A stretch of 52,671 nt of DNA from UBA11855 sp035297385 (GCA_035297385.1 DATGZD010000090.1:1-52671); one strand, 5' to 3'; positions 26,691 through 36,813 are shown, numbered from the stretch's first letter. The notes: generated from the sequence alone by a model not told the origin. Translations and numbers: made by a program.

Positions 26691-29384
26691 CTACTTCTTC
26701 AGACCATTGTTATTATTGTTGTTTATGCCGTTAGGTTTTATACTGTCAATAACTTGTTTTGCTGCTAGACCATGTTCGATGAGCATAGAACGTGAGAGTT
26801 GTCTTTCGAAGTCGTTAGATTTGTTGTAGAGCAATTGCATCTCATCATAAGCTTCCATATCTTCTGGTCTTCCTCTGCCCCCTACGACAAGCACTCTGGT
26901 TATCCATGGGTCTCTTGTTTCAGTAACACGAACAGTAATTGTTCTAGACACTTCACTAGTAACGTAGCCTGCAAGAGATGTGTACAATTCTTGGTTTAGT
27001 TCCTCATTCCATAGGCTTGGTGGAGCTTGTACTGTAACCCAGATGTAATCTGATTTGTAGATTGGTTTGAAGCCCATGACACTTGGTGTTTTGAAGACTC
27101 TGATGAGGCTTTTCATGTAATCCTTGTAATGATCCAAGTCAACGATTTCTCTGAGGATTGATTCTCGAGTTAACGTTTCTTCTTGTTCCATCAGTATCTT
27201 GAAGATTATTCGCATCTGCTCAGCTTCAGTAAGCTCGGTTGATCTTTCAAAGTATTTCTTTGGCTCGATTATTTGGCGGAGTCTTTCCTCAAATTCATTG
27301 TATAAGTCTACAATCTTGTTTAGTCTCTTGCGATATTCAGATGTTATGCCAAGCTTCTTCGCTAATGAATCGTACATCTTTATCGTCTTATCCATTTTCT
27401 CAAGATTTTCAAGGGCATAAGCTTCTTCTTCATTGATTCGTTTCAATTCTCGCTCAATACCGATGAGCTGCTCCCTAGCATACCGTTTTGAGCTAAAGGT
27501 TTTTCGTAGTTGAGCCTCCATCTTTGACCTATCAAATTCTTTTCGTCGTTTAGCTTCCTGTACTCGCATGGCTTCGTTATCCACGAGGTTTCTTTTCTCT
27601 AAACGTTTAGAAACTATTTCGTTGAGGTAAGCGACGTGTTCATCGATCATTTTTGCTTCGTCAGACGGAGTTCGCAGCATCAATTGTGTTGAAAGGTATA
27701 TTGTTGCTAATTCCGATTGAATTTCTTTGAGTTCTTTGATATCAGCTTCAGCATCTGGTAGAACTTCACAGTAACCCATCAATGTATCTGCCAAATATCG
27801 TGTATGATCATAAAAGTGCAGCATGTTCAGAGCTTTTTCAGCGACTTCAGCTAAATTCATGAAGTCTTCAAGGATTCTTTTCTGTCTAACGGTAAAGACT
27901 TGTGAGCTTGGGATTAGTTGTTTCAAACGTTCAAATATTTCTGCTTTTCTTTGAGAGAATTCCAGGTTTGTTTTTGTTAGGTTAATGAGCAACGATTCAA
28001 GATTATCTATCTTTCTTGAGCCTTCCTTGTGAAGAGCTAAGTTGATAACAGCTTCCTCGATTGGTCCAACCTTACCCATGCGTCGGATAGTTGAGAGAAA
28101 CTTCATCAATTCAGCTATCCAGTTTTTGGCTTGAATCTCGATGCCTTTTACGTGTAATGTCATGTCGTCTTCTAATCTTGGGTTGCTATAGATGACAGCT
28201 TTCACTTTTTCATCAAACTGCTCTTCATTATATGTGCCTGTTTTTATGAGGTAATTCTTGTAGATATTTCGTACTTCTTGGTTGCATTCATTCAAGATTG
28301 TATTGATACCATCTAAGATTTCGAGTTTTTCCTGTCTCTGGTCGTGAATTAATTGTAGTTTTTCCCAGTTTACTTTGTATGCTGCGATATAATCATCTAC
28401 TGGATACATGATCTTAATCATGCCTAACGTGTGAGCAGAATTATGCGTTAAACCAACTTCCGTGCCGATTCCACCCATTAAATCAGCTAAATCAAAATCC
28501 ATTAACACGTAAAGTAGATCAGTAACCATATCATCCATTTCTCGGCGAGCAGTAACGATGTTGCCTACTTTGGTGTATGCAGGTAACAATGGCAGATAGA
28601 TTAATGCGTTAAGAGGGTTACGGTAATATTCGCCGTAGGATTTCGTGATGAATTCATTATAGTCTTTGTTTGTTAGAAGTTCAAGTTCATTCATTGCTGT
28701 AAATGCAGAGCAGCCTTTTGCAGGAGGGTCATCTCCGCCACAGGGAGTTACAACAAAGGCGATTATTGGGACACCAGAACCAAGTACTCTTCGTAAGTGT
28801 CTAGCGAAATCAAAGAATATGCCACTTCCGGTACCGCCGCCCAAACCGTATACCAAAACGATGGTTGGCGTTACAATTGACGAGAGGGCTTGTTCTTTGA
28901 ATGCATTGATGCAATTTCTGATGATACCCAGCTGATAATAGTTCAGTGCGTAGATTGCTTTGGCTAATGCTCGACGTCTGCCTGCGCCTCCAGCCATTGG
29001 TGGAATAGCCATTGTTGAATGTAGCCATGGCACGAATCTTTCGATCTTGCAGCCTTCTGCAACAAGATATTCATTGTATTTTTGGTTGATAAAGTCGAAC
29101 ATTGCTTCGGCAGTTGGAAACTTTACTGATTGAGCAATTAAACGCATCCGTTCTCTAGGTATGCCTGCTTTAATCATTGCCTTAGTTATTCTTTCGTTGG
29201 TTTCTTGTAGTGCTCTGATTTCAGGATCAGCTATATCAATGGCTAAAAGAGAGAGACGAGTTATGTCGCTCTCTAACAGGTCTTTTGTTTTCTTGCTTGT
29301 GAGGAAGTTTTCTACTATATTTGTTCCTGCTGAGCCTAACCCTATTACATGCACGCTATTTTGGTAGATTCGCGTACTTGTCAC
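26691..29384 (-). CDS. Large tubulin/FtsZ-superfamily GTPase with internal helical insertion
   Basis: This 897-residue protein has all main tubulin-superfamily motifs: GLGSAGTN (15-22), the signature GGGTGSG (182-188) followed by IFFDFARHLRRVL, and a T7-like catalytic loop DFDLADL (296-302) that keeps the acidic residues needed for GTP hydrolysis in polymers. A mostly helical, charged region follows from about 335 to 770, and then a beta-rich part (IWVTVQAPP near 781, ITVRVTETRD near 816, VLVVGGRG near 831) that looks like the C-terminal tubulin domain. If so, the helical region is inserted within the fold. It ends with six Asn before GLKK. Its GTG start overlaps the upstream stop as GTGA. 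It may belong with the tubulin-like families of membrane-remodelling systems. Confidence 0.85.
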   Translation of the reverse strand: MTSTRIYQNSVHVIGLGSAGTNIVENFLTSKKTKDLLESDITRLSLLAIDIADPEIRALQETNERITKAMIKAGIPRERMRLIAQSVKFPTAEAMFDFINQKYNEYLVAEGCKIERFVPWLHSTMAIPPMAGGAGRRRALAKAIYALNYYQLGIIRNCINAFKEQALSSIVTPTIVLVYGLGGGTGSGIFFDFARHLRRVLGSGVPIIAFVVTPCGGDDPPAKGCSAFTAMNELELLTNKDYNEFITKSYGEYYRNPLNALIYLPLLPAYTKVGNIVTARREMDDMVTDLLYVLMDFDLADLMGGIGTEVGLTHNSAHTLGMIKIMYPVDDYIAAYKVNWEKLQLIHDQRQEKLEILDGINTILNECNQEVRNIYKNYLIKTGTYNEEQFDEKVKAVIYSNPRLEDDMTLHVKGIEIQAKNWIAELMKFLSTIRRMGKVGPIEEAVINLALHKEGSRKIDNLESLLINLTKTNLEFSQRKAEIFERLKQLIPSSQVFTVRQKRILEDFMNLAEVAEKALNMLHFYDHTRYLADTLMGYCEVLPDAEADIKELKEIQSELATIYLSTQLMLRTPSDEAKMIDEHVAYLNEIVSKRLEKRNLVDNEAMRVQEAKRRKEFDRSKMEAQLRKTFSSKRYAREQLIGIERELKRINEEEAYALENLEKMDKTIKMYDSLAKKLGITSEYRKRLNKIVDLYNEFEERLRQIIEPKKYFERSTELTEAEQMRIIFKILMEQEETLTRESILREIVDLDHYKDYMKSLIRVFKTPSVMGFKPIYKSDYIWVTVQAPPSLWNEELNQELYTSLAGYVTSEVSRTITVRVTETRDPWITRVLVVGGRGRPEDMEAYDEMQLLYNKSNDFERQLSRSMLIEHGLAAKQVIDSIKPNGINNNNNNGLKK

Positions 29385-30364
29385 ATCCCGACTAAACGTT
29401 TCAGTCTATCTTCAATGCCTGACAGATTCGATGACAGAGTTCGATCTATCTTGGATGCTCTCAGGGTTAAACCTTCCAAATCCTTAATCTGATCCTCGAT
29501 TACAAGTCGATAATAGCCTACTTTGCCCCTATTTCTCATGAACATGAATGCAAACAGAACAGCTATGACTGCGAAGACAGCAATGAGTGGTAGGAAGAGA
29601 ATCTGCATAACGCCAGATGCTGGTGTACCTGCAACATCTAAGCTGTCCAGCATGCGGTTTGCGTTGTCAGTTAAGCCCTGATCAGCGACTGCTTGTGCGC
29701 CCGTCAATATGCTTTCGTATAATCCAACATATGTTGGGTCAACGCCTGAGCCTTGGAAACCAGCAAGTGCGTCTTCTTTTGCAGCGAGTTTCGTGTTAAA
29801 CTCGTTGATTGCAGCATCAGTTATGTTCAGCTTGATCTCATCAAGCAAGGTATTGCCCGGGTCCTTCAAAGCAACTAAGCTGACTGGAACCGCTTTATGA
29901 AGTGTCACGCCATTGGATGTCGTCGTGGTCTGCCCTGAAGCTATGCCAGTGCATGTTACGATTAGAGTCCCTGCAGCTTGGCTAAATGAGAAACTCGGTG
30001 AGTTCGGATTGTAGCTGCCTCCTAATGTGTAGCCGTCGCTTGCGTCATGAGTCCAGTAGTGGTCAAGGCTCGAAGAATGTTGCAATCCTGTGCTTAATGT
30101 TAAACTTGATGACGGATTGTTTGTCGCGACATTAATAGTTACGGTTACTTTGAGTTCTTGTAGGTTACTTATATGTGGGCTGCCGCTGACTGCTCCAGTC
30201 GCGAAGTCCTTAGAATAAATCAGGTTGCCTGTGGTTCCATCGTTGATTTGGTATTTTGTTATCCATTCTCCGTTGCCAGCAAGAGCAAATGTGTTGGAAA
30301 TCGATATTATCGAAACTGATATGAATAGTACTAAAACTGCTAATGCTATGATTTTAGTTTTCAT
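29381..30364 (-). CDS. Secreted-ectodomain single-span membrane protein coupled to the tubulin gene
   Basis: I place the start at ATG 30364, which has GGGAG five bases upstream; an in-frame start seven codons earlier has no such site. The 327-residue product has a signal peptide (KTKIIALAVLVLFISVSII), a beta-rich, Ser/Thr-rich exterior of about 210 residues, a helical stretch, one membrane span (ILFLPLIAVFAVIAVLFAFMF) and a cytoplasmic tail of about 50 residues with GYYRLVIEDQIKDLEGL and a basic end. The tail looks like a short coiled coil. Its stop overlaps the start of the 897-residue tubulin gene by four bases. It could tether filaments to the membrane or sense the exterior. No family recognised. 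Confidence 0.75.
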   Translation of the reverse strand: MKTKIIALAVLVLFISVSIISISNTFALAGNGEWITKYQINDGTTGNLIYSKDFATGAVSGSPHISNLQELKVTVTINVATNNPSSSLTLSTGLQHSSSLDHYWTHDASDGYTLGGSYNPNSPSFSFSQAAGTLIVTCTGIASGQTTTTSNGVTLHKAVPVSLVALKDPGNTLLDEIKLNITDAAINEFNTKLAAKEDALAGFQGSGVDPTYVGLYESILTGAQAVADQGLTDNANRMLDSLDVAGTPASGVMQILFLPLIAVFAVIAVLFAFMFMRNRGKVGYYRLVIEDQIKDLEGLTLRASKIDRTLSSNLSGIEDRLKRLVGM

Positions 30365-30711
30365 TCTACTCCCTTCTTTAGCCAATTTCTACGATTGCTT
30401 TCCCATATAACGTTTGTGCTAAATTCCGTCCTATGCATTACTTTCCCTCGATTTCCTGTTTTCAGCCTTTCATTAAAGCATTTTTGTAAAAGTTTCTTGA
30501 CTAAAAGATAATAAATCAGTTAAGGAATCTTGACTATCAAGAATAAATCAAATTCGACGAGGATTTGTAAGGAAAAACTAAAGTAAGTCATGCATTCAGG
30601 AATCTTGTTAATGATGGCCAAAGACTCTTTGTTTTAGTTTCTTCATGCTTAACAAAAGACGATAATTTCGAGATAGAATTGTGAGATTTAAAGAAAAGAA
30701 GAATTAAGGAA
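30365..30711. other. Intergenic stretch upstream of the tubulin operon
   Basis: About 350 AT-rich bases between the end of the pyrophosphatase gene and the start of the membrane protein gene. The GGGAG ribosome site lies at its left end and a weak TATA-like cgttatatg about 45 bases before the ATG. I see no gene or RNA fold here. Confidence 0.45.
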
Positions 30712-32814
30712 CTAGAGGTGCAGTAAACCTGCTAAATTGTACTGCACAATTAGTGCTGCAAACAATGAAGCAACCAATGACATGACAGTAATCATTGTAT
30801 TTAGCGATGGACCTGCAGTATCCTTGAATGGGTCACCCACTGTGTCACCGACGACAGCAGCTTTATGAGCCTCTGAGCCTTTGCCGCCGTAAGCTCCTGT
30901 TTCGATAAGTTTCTTTGCGTTATCCCAAAGACCACCAGCGTTCGACATAAGCAACGCTAGAAGTAGACTCGAAAATATTGCTCCGGCTAAGAAACCCCCT
31001 AAAGCATGAATTCCGCCGACAAAGCCCATAATTAATGTAGCTGTTATTATCATGATGCTAGCGGGTAACAATTCACGGATGGCTCCAACAGTTGCGATGT
31101 CAACGCATTTCGCATAATCAGGCTTGACGCCCTCCTTGCCTTCCTTTAGCCCTGGAATTTCTCTGAATTGTCGTCTAATTTCTGCAATCATTCGCTCCGC
31201 ATTTTTACCTACACCCAGCATTAGCATTGCTGAAAAGACCGCAGGGATCCCAACACCAATAAGTGCACCTAGCAAAACTAGTGGGTTCATAATATCAAAC
31301 ACTGGAGTAGGCCCAGATTTAGATGCAATTTCTTGGAAAGCAGCCAACAACGAAATTACTGTTAAACCTGCAGCACCTATAGCGAAGCCTTTAGTGATTG
31401 CTTTTGCCGTGTTTCCTGCAGCATCAAGCTGATCAGTAATGGCTATTACTTCTTCGCTGAGTCCTGATTGTTCCGCAACTCCTTTGGCATTATCCACAAT
31501 TGGACCATAAGCATCGTTTGAGACTGTTAAACCAACTATAGAGAGCATGCCAACTGAAGCCACAGAGATCCCAAATACTCCAAACGCTACAGAGTTTATG
31601 GAACCGCCTAGAGGTGCCACAAGCAGATAGGAGACTGCAGCCGCAATTCCGATGCCAATTAATGGAAGGATTATGCTGCGGAGTCCATACGAGAAGCCAG
31701 TGATTATGTTGATTGCGGGACCACTTTTTGATGCTTCAGCAGTTTTAGTAACAGGTGCTTTATCTTCTGAAGTAAAGTAATCAGTAGTCACTCCGATAAT
31801 TACTCCTGCACCCAAACCGATTACAGCTGCACCCCAGATTCGCCAATCATAACCCAAAGAATATGTAGCTGCGGCGGTTAGAACTCCAAATATAATACAA
31901 GTTATGTATGTGCCCAGGTTTAATGCGTTGCCAGGGTTACCTTTTGGTCCAATTCTGACTGTTAAAGCTCCAATTATGGAGGAGAATATACCTGCAGCAG
32001 CGAACACTAAGGGAATTTGTATATACTGTACACCACCACTTAGCGAGATGGCTGCGCCAAGAATCATCACGGCAACAATACTTGCAACGTAAGAATCAAA
32101 CAAATCTGCACCCATTCCTGCAACATCACCTACGTTGTCTCCTACGTTATCAGCTATTACGGCGGGGTTTCTTGGGTCATCTTCAGGTAAGTCAAGTTCA
32201 ACCTTACCAACCAAATCTGCGCTGATGTCAGCTGTCTTAGTGTAGATTCCCCCACCTGCTTTAGCGAAAAGGGCAAGAGAACTTGCGCCAAAACTATAGG
32301 CTAAAATAGCTGGCACTTCTTCCGCAGGCGATAATCCAACAACTGCATATACTATGCTTATACCAAGTAATCCTATACCGACGACTGACATGCCCATAAC
32401 TGCTCCGCCTCGGAAACCTATTGGAAATGCTTTGTTCAAACCTTGTTGGGCTCCATTAGCAACTTTTGCATTAGCTTTGGTCGCGATAGTTAAACCTAGA
32501 AATCCTGCTAAGGCAGAGAATGAGGAACCAAAAATATAAGATAACGTTATTCCAATGTTTCTCAATGGATCGCCTGCCCATATTGGGGTTGGCAAAAAGA
32601 TTAACAGTAGCACTGAAATAATACTGACGAACATGAACAGCACGGTGTACTCTCGCTTTATGAAAGCTCGTGCTCCTTGCCGTATGGAGTCAGAGATTTC
32701 TCGCATTTTGTCTGTTCCACTGTCTTGTTCTTCTACGAATCGGTAAAAATATAGTCCAACGAGAATTGAAATTAATGCTGCAATTGGCGCTAAGTACCAT
32801 GGTTCAAACGGCAT
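30712..32814 (-). CDS. hppA: Membrane-bound proton-translocating pyrophosphatase, K+-independent type
   Basis: This 700-residue, roughly 16-span enzyme couples pyrophosphate hydrolysis to ion pumping across the membrane. The substrate-binding loop DISADLVGKVELDLPEDD and the DNVGDNVGDVAGMGADLFDSY segment are present, as is the C-terminal GDTVGDPFKDTAGPSLN. In GNTAKAITKG a Lys occupies the position that is Ala in K+-dependent enzymes; that substitution is known to make the pump K+-independent, so it is most likely an H+ pump. The first loop has Ser where most relatives have Gly (DVGADLVGKVE), a minor variation. It is transcribed divergently from the Ca2+ ATPase gene. Confidence 0.95.
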   Translation of the reverse strand: MPFEPWYLAPIAALISILVGLYFYRFVEEQDSGTDKMREISDSIRQGARAFIKREYTVLFMFVSIISVLLLIFLPTPIWAGDPLRNIGITLSYIFGSSFSALAGFLGLTIATKANAKVANGAQQGLNKAFPIGFRGGAVMGMSVVGIGLLGISIVYAVVGLSPAEEVPAILAYSFGASSLALFAKAGGGIYTKTADISADLVGKVELDLPEDDPRNPAVIADNVGDNVGDVAGMGADLFDSYVASIVAVMILGAAISLSGGVQYIQIPLVFAAAGIFSSIIGALTVRIGPKGNPGNALNLGTYITCIIFGVLTAAATYSLGYDWRIWGAAVIGLGAGVIIGVTTDYFTSEDKAPVTKTAEASKSGPAINIITGFSYGLRSIILPLIGIGIAAAVSYLLVAPLGGSINSVAFGVFGISVASVGMLSIVGLTVSNDAYGPIVDNAKGVAEQSGLSEEVIAITDQLDAAGNTAKAITKGFAIGAAGLTVISLLAAFQEIASKSGPTPVFDIMNPLVLLGALIGVGIPAVFSAMLMLGVGKNAERMIAEIRRQFREIPGLKEGKEGVKPDYAKCVDIATVGAIRELLPASIMIITATLIMGFVGGIHALGGFLAGAIFSSLLLALLMSNAGGLWDNAKKLIETGAYGGKGSEAHKAAVVGDTVGDPFKDTAGPSLNTMITVMSLVASLFAALIVQYNLAGLLHL

Positions 32815-33000
32815 TTTTTTCCACCTTATGTATTCCTAGTTTTTCATTTTAATTTTGAGTTGACTCTGGACATCTGTTTGAACTTGTTTATTAGCCTTTG
32901 TCATTTCGTCATGCATATTGTTGGAACATTATGGAAAAGATTATAACGAAAACGTGAGGAAATAGGGTAACTTACGCAATTGAGGAATGAGGGGAAACAA

Positions 33001-35832
33001 ATGGCCGATGCATGGTATTCAAAGAGAGTTGACGAAGTTTTGCTAGATTTAGATGTCACTCATGAGGGTTTGACATCGCAAGAAGCTCAGGAGAGACTGA
33101 AAAAGTATGGTTATAATGAATTAATCGCCAAGAAACGCAGATCAGCGCTTAGTATGTTTCTTGGAGAATTTAAGGACATATTCATTCTCCTTTTAATTGC
33201 AGCCACTATTTTCTCTGCTTTAATCGGCTATTATGACGTGTTAACAGGTGCAGCTGAAGGCTTAATGGAATCTATGGCCGATGCAATAATCATTGGCGCA
33301 ATCGTCATTCTGGTTGCCATAACTGGTTTTGTCCAAGAATACCGTGCTGAGAAAGCTATAGAAGCTATGAAAAAGTTGACGGCGCCTAAAGCGCGTGTCA
33401 TTAGAGATTGTGAAGAAGTAGTAATTCCTGCTAAAGAAATCGTGCCGGGAGATATTCTTGTGTTGGAATCTGGCGATCAAGTTCCTGCAGATGCTAGGAT
33501 TATTGAAGCAATAGAATTGAAAGCAAGTGAAGCGGTCCTAACTGGAGAGTCTGCACCGGTAAACAAGAACACCACTCCCGTGAAGAGCGATGCAGCGATT
33601 TCTGAGCGTCGTAATACATTGTTTACAGCAACTCATGTTGTCTATGGACGAGGAAGGGCGGTAGTAACCACAACGGGTATGGGAACTGAGTTTGGTAAGA
33701 TTGCTGAGATGGTTCAGACTGCGGAGGAAGAAGAAACTCCATTACAAAAGAAACTAGACAAGTTTGCTGGCAAAATAGCTAAAGTTGTAGTTGGTGTTTG
33801 TGTCCTTATTTTTGCTCTCGAAGCATTCGATGTTGTTGTTTCTGGAATTTTTGAAATTCAAGGGTTCATTCAAGCATTTATGTCTTCAATTTCACTAGCC
33901 ATTTCGGCCGTTCCGGAAGGATTACCTGCAATAGTCACTGTGGCGTTGGCTCTAGGAGCGAGAGAATTTGCGAGACGAAATGCTCTTGTCCGTAGGCTTT
34001 CATCCGCCGAAGGTTTAGGTGCAGTCACAACAATCTGTTCAGATAAAACTGGAACTATAACAAAAGGCGAAATGACTGTACGCCAATTGTATATTGATGG
34101 TAAGTTTTATGAAGTCACAGGTGTTGGATATGCACCCAAAGGCGAGTTCAAACTAGACAATACTATTGTAAAGCCTGACGGAGATGCAGAACTCCTCATC
34201 AGAATAGGCGCATTATGTAATAATGCACAATTACGAAAGAAAGAAGCAGTGGATTCTTGGGAGATTTTTGGAGACCCAACTGAGGGCGCCATGATTGTAG
34301 CTGCTGAAAAAGCAGGATTTGGAAAGGAAGAGTTAGACGAAGTCTACCCACGCATTCGCGAAATACCCTTCACTTCTGAAAGAAAACGTATGACTACGCT
34401 GCATAAGACTCCCGATAGCAACATCGTTGCGTACGTAAAGGGTGCTCCAGAAACAATTCTAGAAAGATGCACATACATCCTAGAAAATGGAAAAGAGATA
34501 AAATTAACTCAAGCAAAAACCAACAAAGTTCTACAAGCTAACGAGCAACTAGCTAGTAACGCCCTACGCGTTCTCGCAATGTCGTACAAGCGGTTGCCTT
34601 CTGCGGCAGAGAAACTTGAAGATGACGCGCTTGAGAAAGAGTTAGTGTTTGTAGGTTTACAAGGAATGATTGACCCGCCAAGAGAAGAAGCAATTCAAGC
34701 AAACAAAACTTGTCAGAAAGCAGGAATTAAGACTGTGATGATAACTGGAGATCACAAGCTCACTGCTGTTGCCATAGCAAAGGAAGTTGGAATCTTCAAG
34801 GAAGGTGATTTAGTGTTAACTGGTGTAGAACTAGACAAGATTAGCGATGCAGAATTTGAGCAGGAAGTTGAGAAGGTAAGCGTTTACGCACGAGTATCAC
34901 CTGAACACAAGTTAAAAATCGTTAATGCCTGGAAAAAGAAAGGACACATTGTAGCTATGACAGGGGATGGCGTCAATGATGCACCAGCAGTAAAAGCTGC
35001 GGACGTCGGCGTATCCATGGGTATAACTGGAACAGATGTCACAAAGGAAGCTTCTGACGTGATTCTCACTGATGACAACTTTGCCACTATAGTTAAAGCA
35101 GTGGAACAGGGTAGGGTTATCTATGACAATGTTCGCAAATATGCACGGTTCTTAATAGCATGTAATTTTGATGAGTTGCTAGTCATAGGTGCCTTCGCAA
35201 TCCTTGGGGGACTTTTTTCTCCTGAGTTGTTCCCGCTGCCACTCTTGCCAGCGATGATTTTGTGGATCAACTTGGCTACAGATGGGGCTCCTGCCGTTGC
35301 GCTTGCTACGGACCCGCCCGATATTGATGTCATGGATAGACCGCCAAGAAAGCCTAAGGAGAGTATACTTCATGGTATGGGACGATTCATAGTAATGTCG
35401 TTCATACTTCAATCTGTTGGAACCATACTTGTGTTCAGCTTAGAGTACTATTTCTTCCCATCACATCCATGGATGGCAAATGGAGTCATATTCAGTGAGG
35501 CTAATCGTTTGCTTTCTTATGAAGAAGCAACAACTACAGCATTCGTTCAAGCTGCCATGTTTGAGTTACTTGTAGTATGGAATTGCAGATCAGAGACACG
35601 AAGCGTCTGGAGAATGGGCAGGGATGCTTTAAAGAACAAATTCTTTGTAATAGCCGAAATAGTATCAATAGTTGTGACACTCGGCATAACTTACATTCCG
35701 ATAACACAACAACTGTTCCACCTCACAGCGTTGAGTCCAACAGACCTAGCTTACGTCATAGGTGTTTCAGCCTTGGCGCTTCTGGTTCTGCCCGAACTAA
35801 CAATGAATAAGAAACTTTGGAAATGGAATTAA
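33001..35832 (+). CDS. P2-type cation-transporting ATPase (Ca2+ ATPase-like)
   Basis: The product is a full-length P-type ATPase of about 943 residues: an N-terminal cation-ATPase domain, the actuator motif LTGESAPVNKN, the phosphorylation site DKTGTITKGEMTV, the nucleotide region with KGAPETILERC, and the hinge GDGVNDAPAVKAADVGVSMG. The fourth membrane segment carries AVPEGLPAIVTVALALGA, the PEGLP version typical of Ca2+ pumps. It probably exports Ca2+ or another divalent ion. I place the start at ATG 33001 because GAGGGGA lies six bases upstream; the earlier TTG at 32980 has no such support. Confidence 0.93.
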   Translation: MADAWYSKRVDEVLLDLDVTHEGLTSQEAQERLKKYGYNELIAKKRRSALSMFLGEFKDIFILLLIAATIFSALIGYYDVLTGAAEGLMESMADAIIIGAIVILVAITGFVQEYRAEKAIEAMKKLTAPKARVIRDCEEVVIPAKEIVPGDILVLESGDQVPADARIIEAIELKASEAVLTGESAPVNKNTTPVKSDAAISERRNTLFTATHVVYGRGRAVVTTTGMGTEFGKIAEMVQTAEEEETPLQKKLDKFAGKIAKVVVGVCVLIFALEAFDVVVSGIFEIQGFIQAFMSSISLAISAVPEGLPAIVTVALALGAREFARRNALVRRLSSAEGLGAVTTICSDKTGTITKGEMTVRQLYIDGKFYEVTGVGYAPKGEFKLDNTIVKPDGDAELLIRIGALCNNAQLRKKEAVDSWEIFGDPTEGAMIVAAEKAGFGKEELDEVYPRIREIPFTSERKRMTTLHKTPDSNIVAYVKGAPETILERCTYILENGKEIKLTQAKTNKVLQANEQLASNALRVLAMSYKRLPSAAEKLEDDALEKELVFVGLQGMIDPPREEAIQANKTCQKAGIKTVMITGDHKLTAVAIAKEVGIFKEGDLVLTGVELDKISDAEFEQEVEKVSVYARVSPEHKLKIVNAWKKKGHIVAMTGDGVNDAPAVKAADVGVSMGITGTDVTKEASDVILTDDNFATIVKAVEQGRVIYDNVRKYARFLIACNFDELLVIGAFAILGGLFSPELFPLPLLPAMILWINLATDGAPAVALATDPPDIDVMDRPPRKPKESILHGMGRFIVMSFILQSVGTILVFSLEYYFFPSHPWMANGVIFSEANRLLSYEEATTTAFVQAAMFELLVVWNCRSETRSVWRMGRDALKNKFFVIAEIVSIVVTLGITYIPITQQLFHLTALSPTDLAYVIGVSALALLVLPELTMNKKLWKWN

Positions 35833-35870
35833 TCGATGGAAAAGCTTAATACTGAACAAGTCAAGCATGG

Positions 35871-36485
35871 ATGCAATTTCAATTAAGTAAACGTGATAAA
35901 ATGAGTATCACTGAAAAATTGGCAAATCCTGCGCCTCTGGGACTCTTAGGCTTTGGACTTACAACGGTTCTACTAAACTTACATAATGCTGGCTTTTTTG
36001 GGCTGGACACAATGATTTTAGCGATGGGGTTGGCTTATGGTGGCCTAGCACAAGTTGTGGTCGGGATTATGGAATTTCGAAGGGGTAACACATTTGGGAC
36101 AGTCGCATTCACGTCGTATGGACTTTTCTGGTGGTCACTTGTGGCATTGCTTATTCTTCCAAGCATAACATTCTTCTCTGGACTCAAGACGCCTGCAGAA
36201 ACTGCTATGGCAGCATACTTCTTCATGTGGGGTCTATTCACATTTGGCATGTTTTTAGGGACTTTGAAGAAAAATCGTGCACTACAGTTTGTTTTCGCGA
36301 CCTTAGCACTGCTTTTTTTCATGCTTGTTGCAAGGGAGTTAACGGGCAATCCCATACTGATTAACGAAATAACATTCAATACATTGGTGGGTATAGAAGG
36401 GGTAATCTGTGGCTTGAGCGCAGTCTATTTAGGGTTAGCAGAGGTATTAAACGAAACCTATGGAAAAACTGTTCTACCCGTATAG
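35871..36485 (+). CDS. satP: Acetate/succinate transporter, SatP (GPR1/FUN34/YaaH) family
   Basis: This protein of about 204 residues has six predicted membrane spans and the family signature NPAPLGLLGFG directly before the first span, followed by FFGLDTMILAMGLAYGGLAQVVVG. The family carries acetate and related acids with protons. The ATG at 35871 gives a short extra lead; the ATG at 35901 (MSITEKLANP) fits the family start better. It lies 39 bases after the Ca2+ ATPase gene and about 330 before acetyl-CoA synthetase on the same strand, which suggests acetate uptake followed by activation. Confidence 0.92.
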   Translation: MQFQLSKRDKMSITEKLANPAPLGLLGFGLTTVLLNLHNAGFFGLDTMILAMGLAYGGLAQVVVGIMEFRRGNTFGTVAFTSYGLFWWSLVALLILPSITFFSGLKTPAETAMAAYFFMWGLFTFGMFLGTLKKNRALQFVFATLALLFFMLVARELTGNPILINEITFNTLVGIEGVICGLSAVYLGLAEVLNETYGKTVLPV

Positions 36486-36494
36486 GTGTAAGCT

Positions 36495-36520
36495 AAGAAA
36501 AAAGCAACCTTTTCTTTTTC
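36495..36520 (+). terminator. Hairpin and T-rich terminator after satP
   Basis: The sequence aagaaaa (36495-36501) can pair with ttttctt (36510-36516) around an eight-base loop and is followed by more T. It lies ten bases after the transporter stop, a good position for an archaeal T-rich terminator. The AT-only stem is weak. Confidence 0.45.
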
Positions 36521-36813
36521 GATACTAGTTAAGAACATAATCTATTTTTTCTTCAATTTCTTAACGGTCTCAAAACAGAAGCATACTGTACACGCAATGT
36601 AAAAACAAACACCACACTAAATGATGCTCGAGCACGAAATTAAGAGTCTTAGAAAGCTTAAATGAAATATGCACATGCTGTCGACTGAACTGGGAAGACA
36701 AAAAAATAGCCAAAAATCTGTACATTACATTTCGTTATTTTATACACAATACAGAAAAGTTTTATAGCTCATTGTTAAACGTTAAGCCCAACAATTCGAC
36801 GGATTGAAAAAAT
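36521..36813. promoter_or_regulatory. Upstream region of acetyl-CoA synthetase
   Basis: This AT-rich spacer holds two TATA-like elements on the plus strand, ttttatac near 36737 and gttttatag near 36760, 45 to 75 bases before the ATG at 36814. The nearer one is the better promoter candidate. I see no small gene or RNA fold. A separate promoter would let the synthetase be controlled apart from the transporter. Confidence 0.4.
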
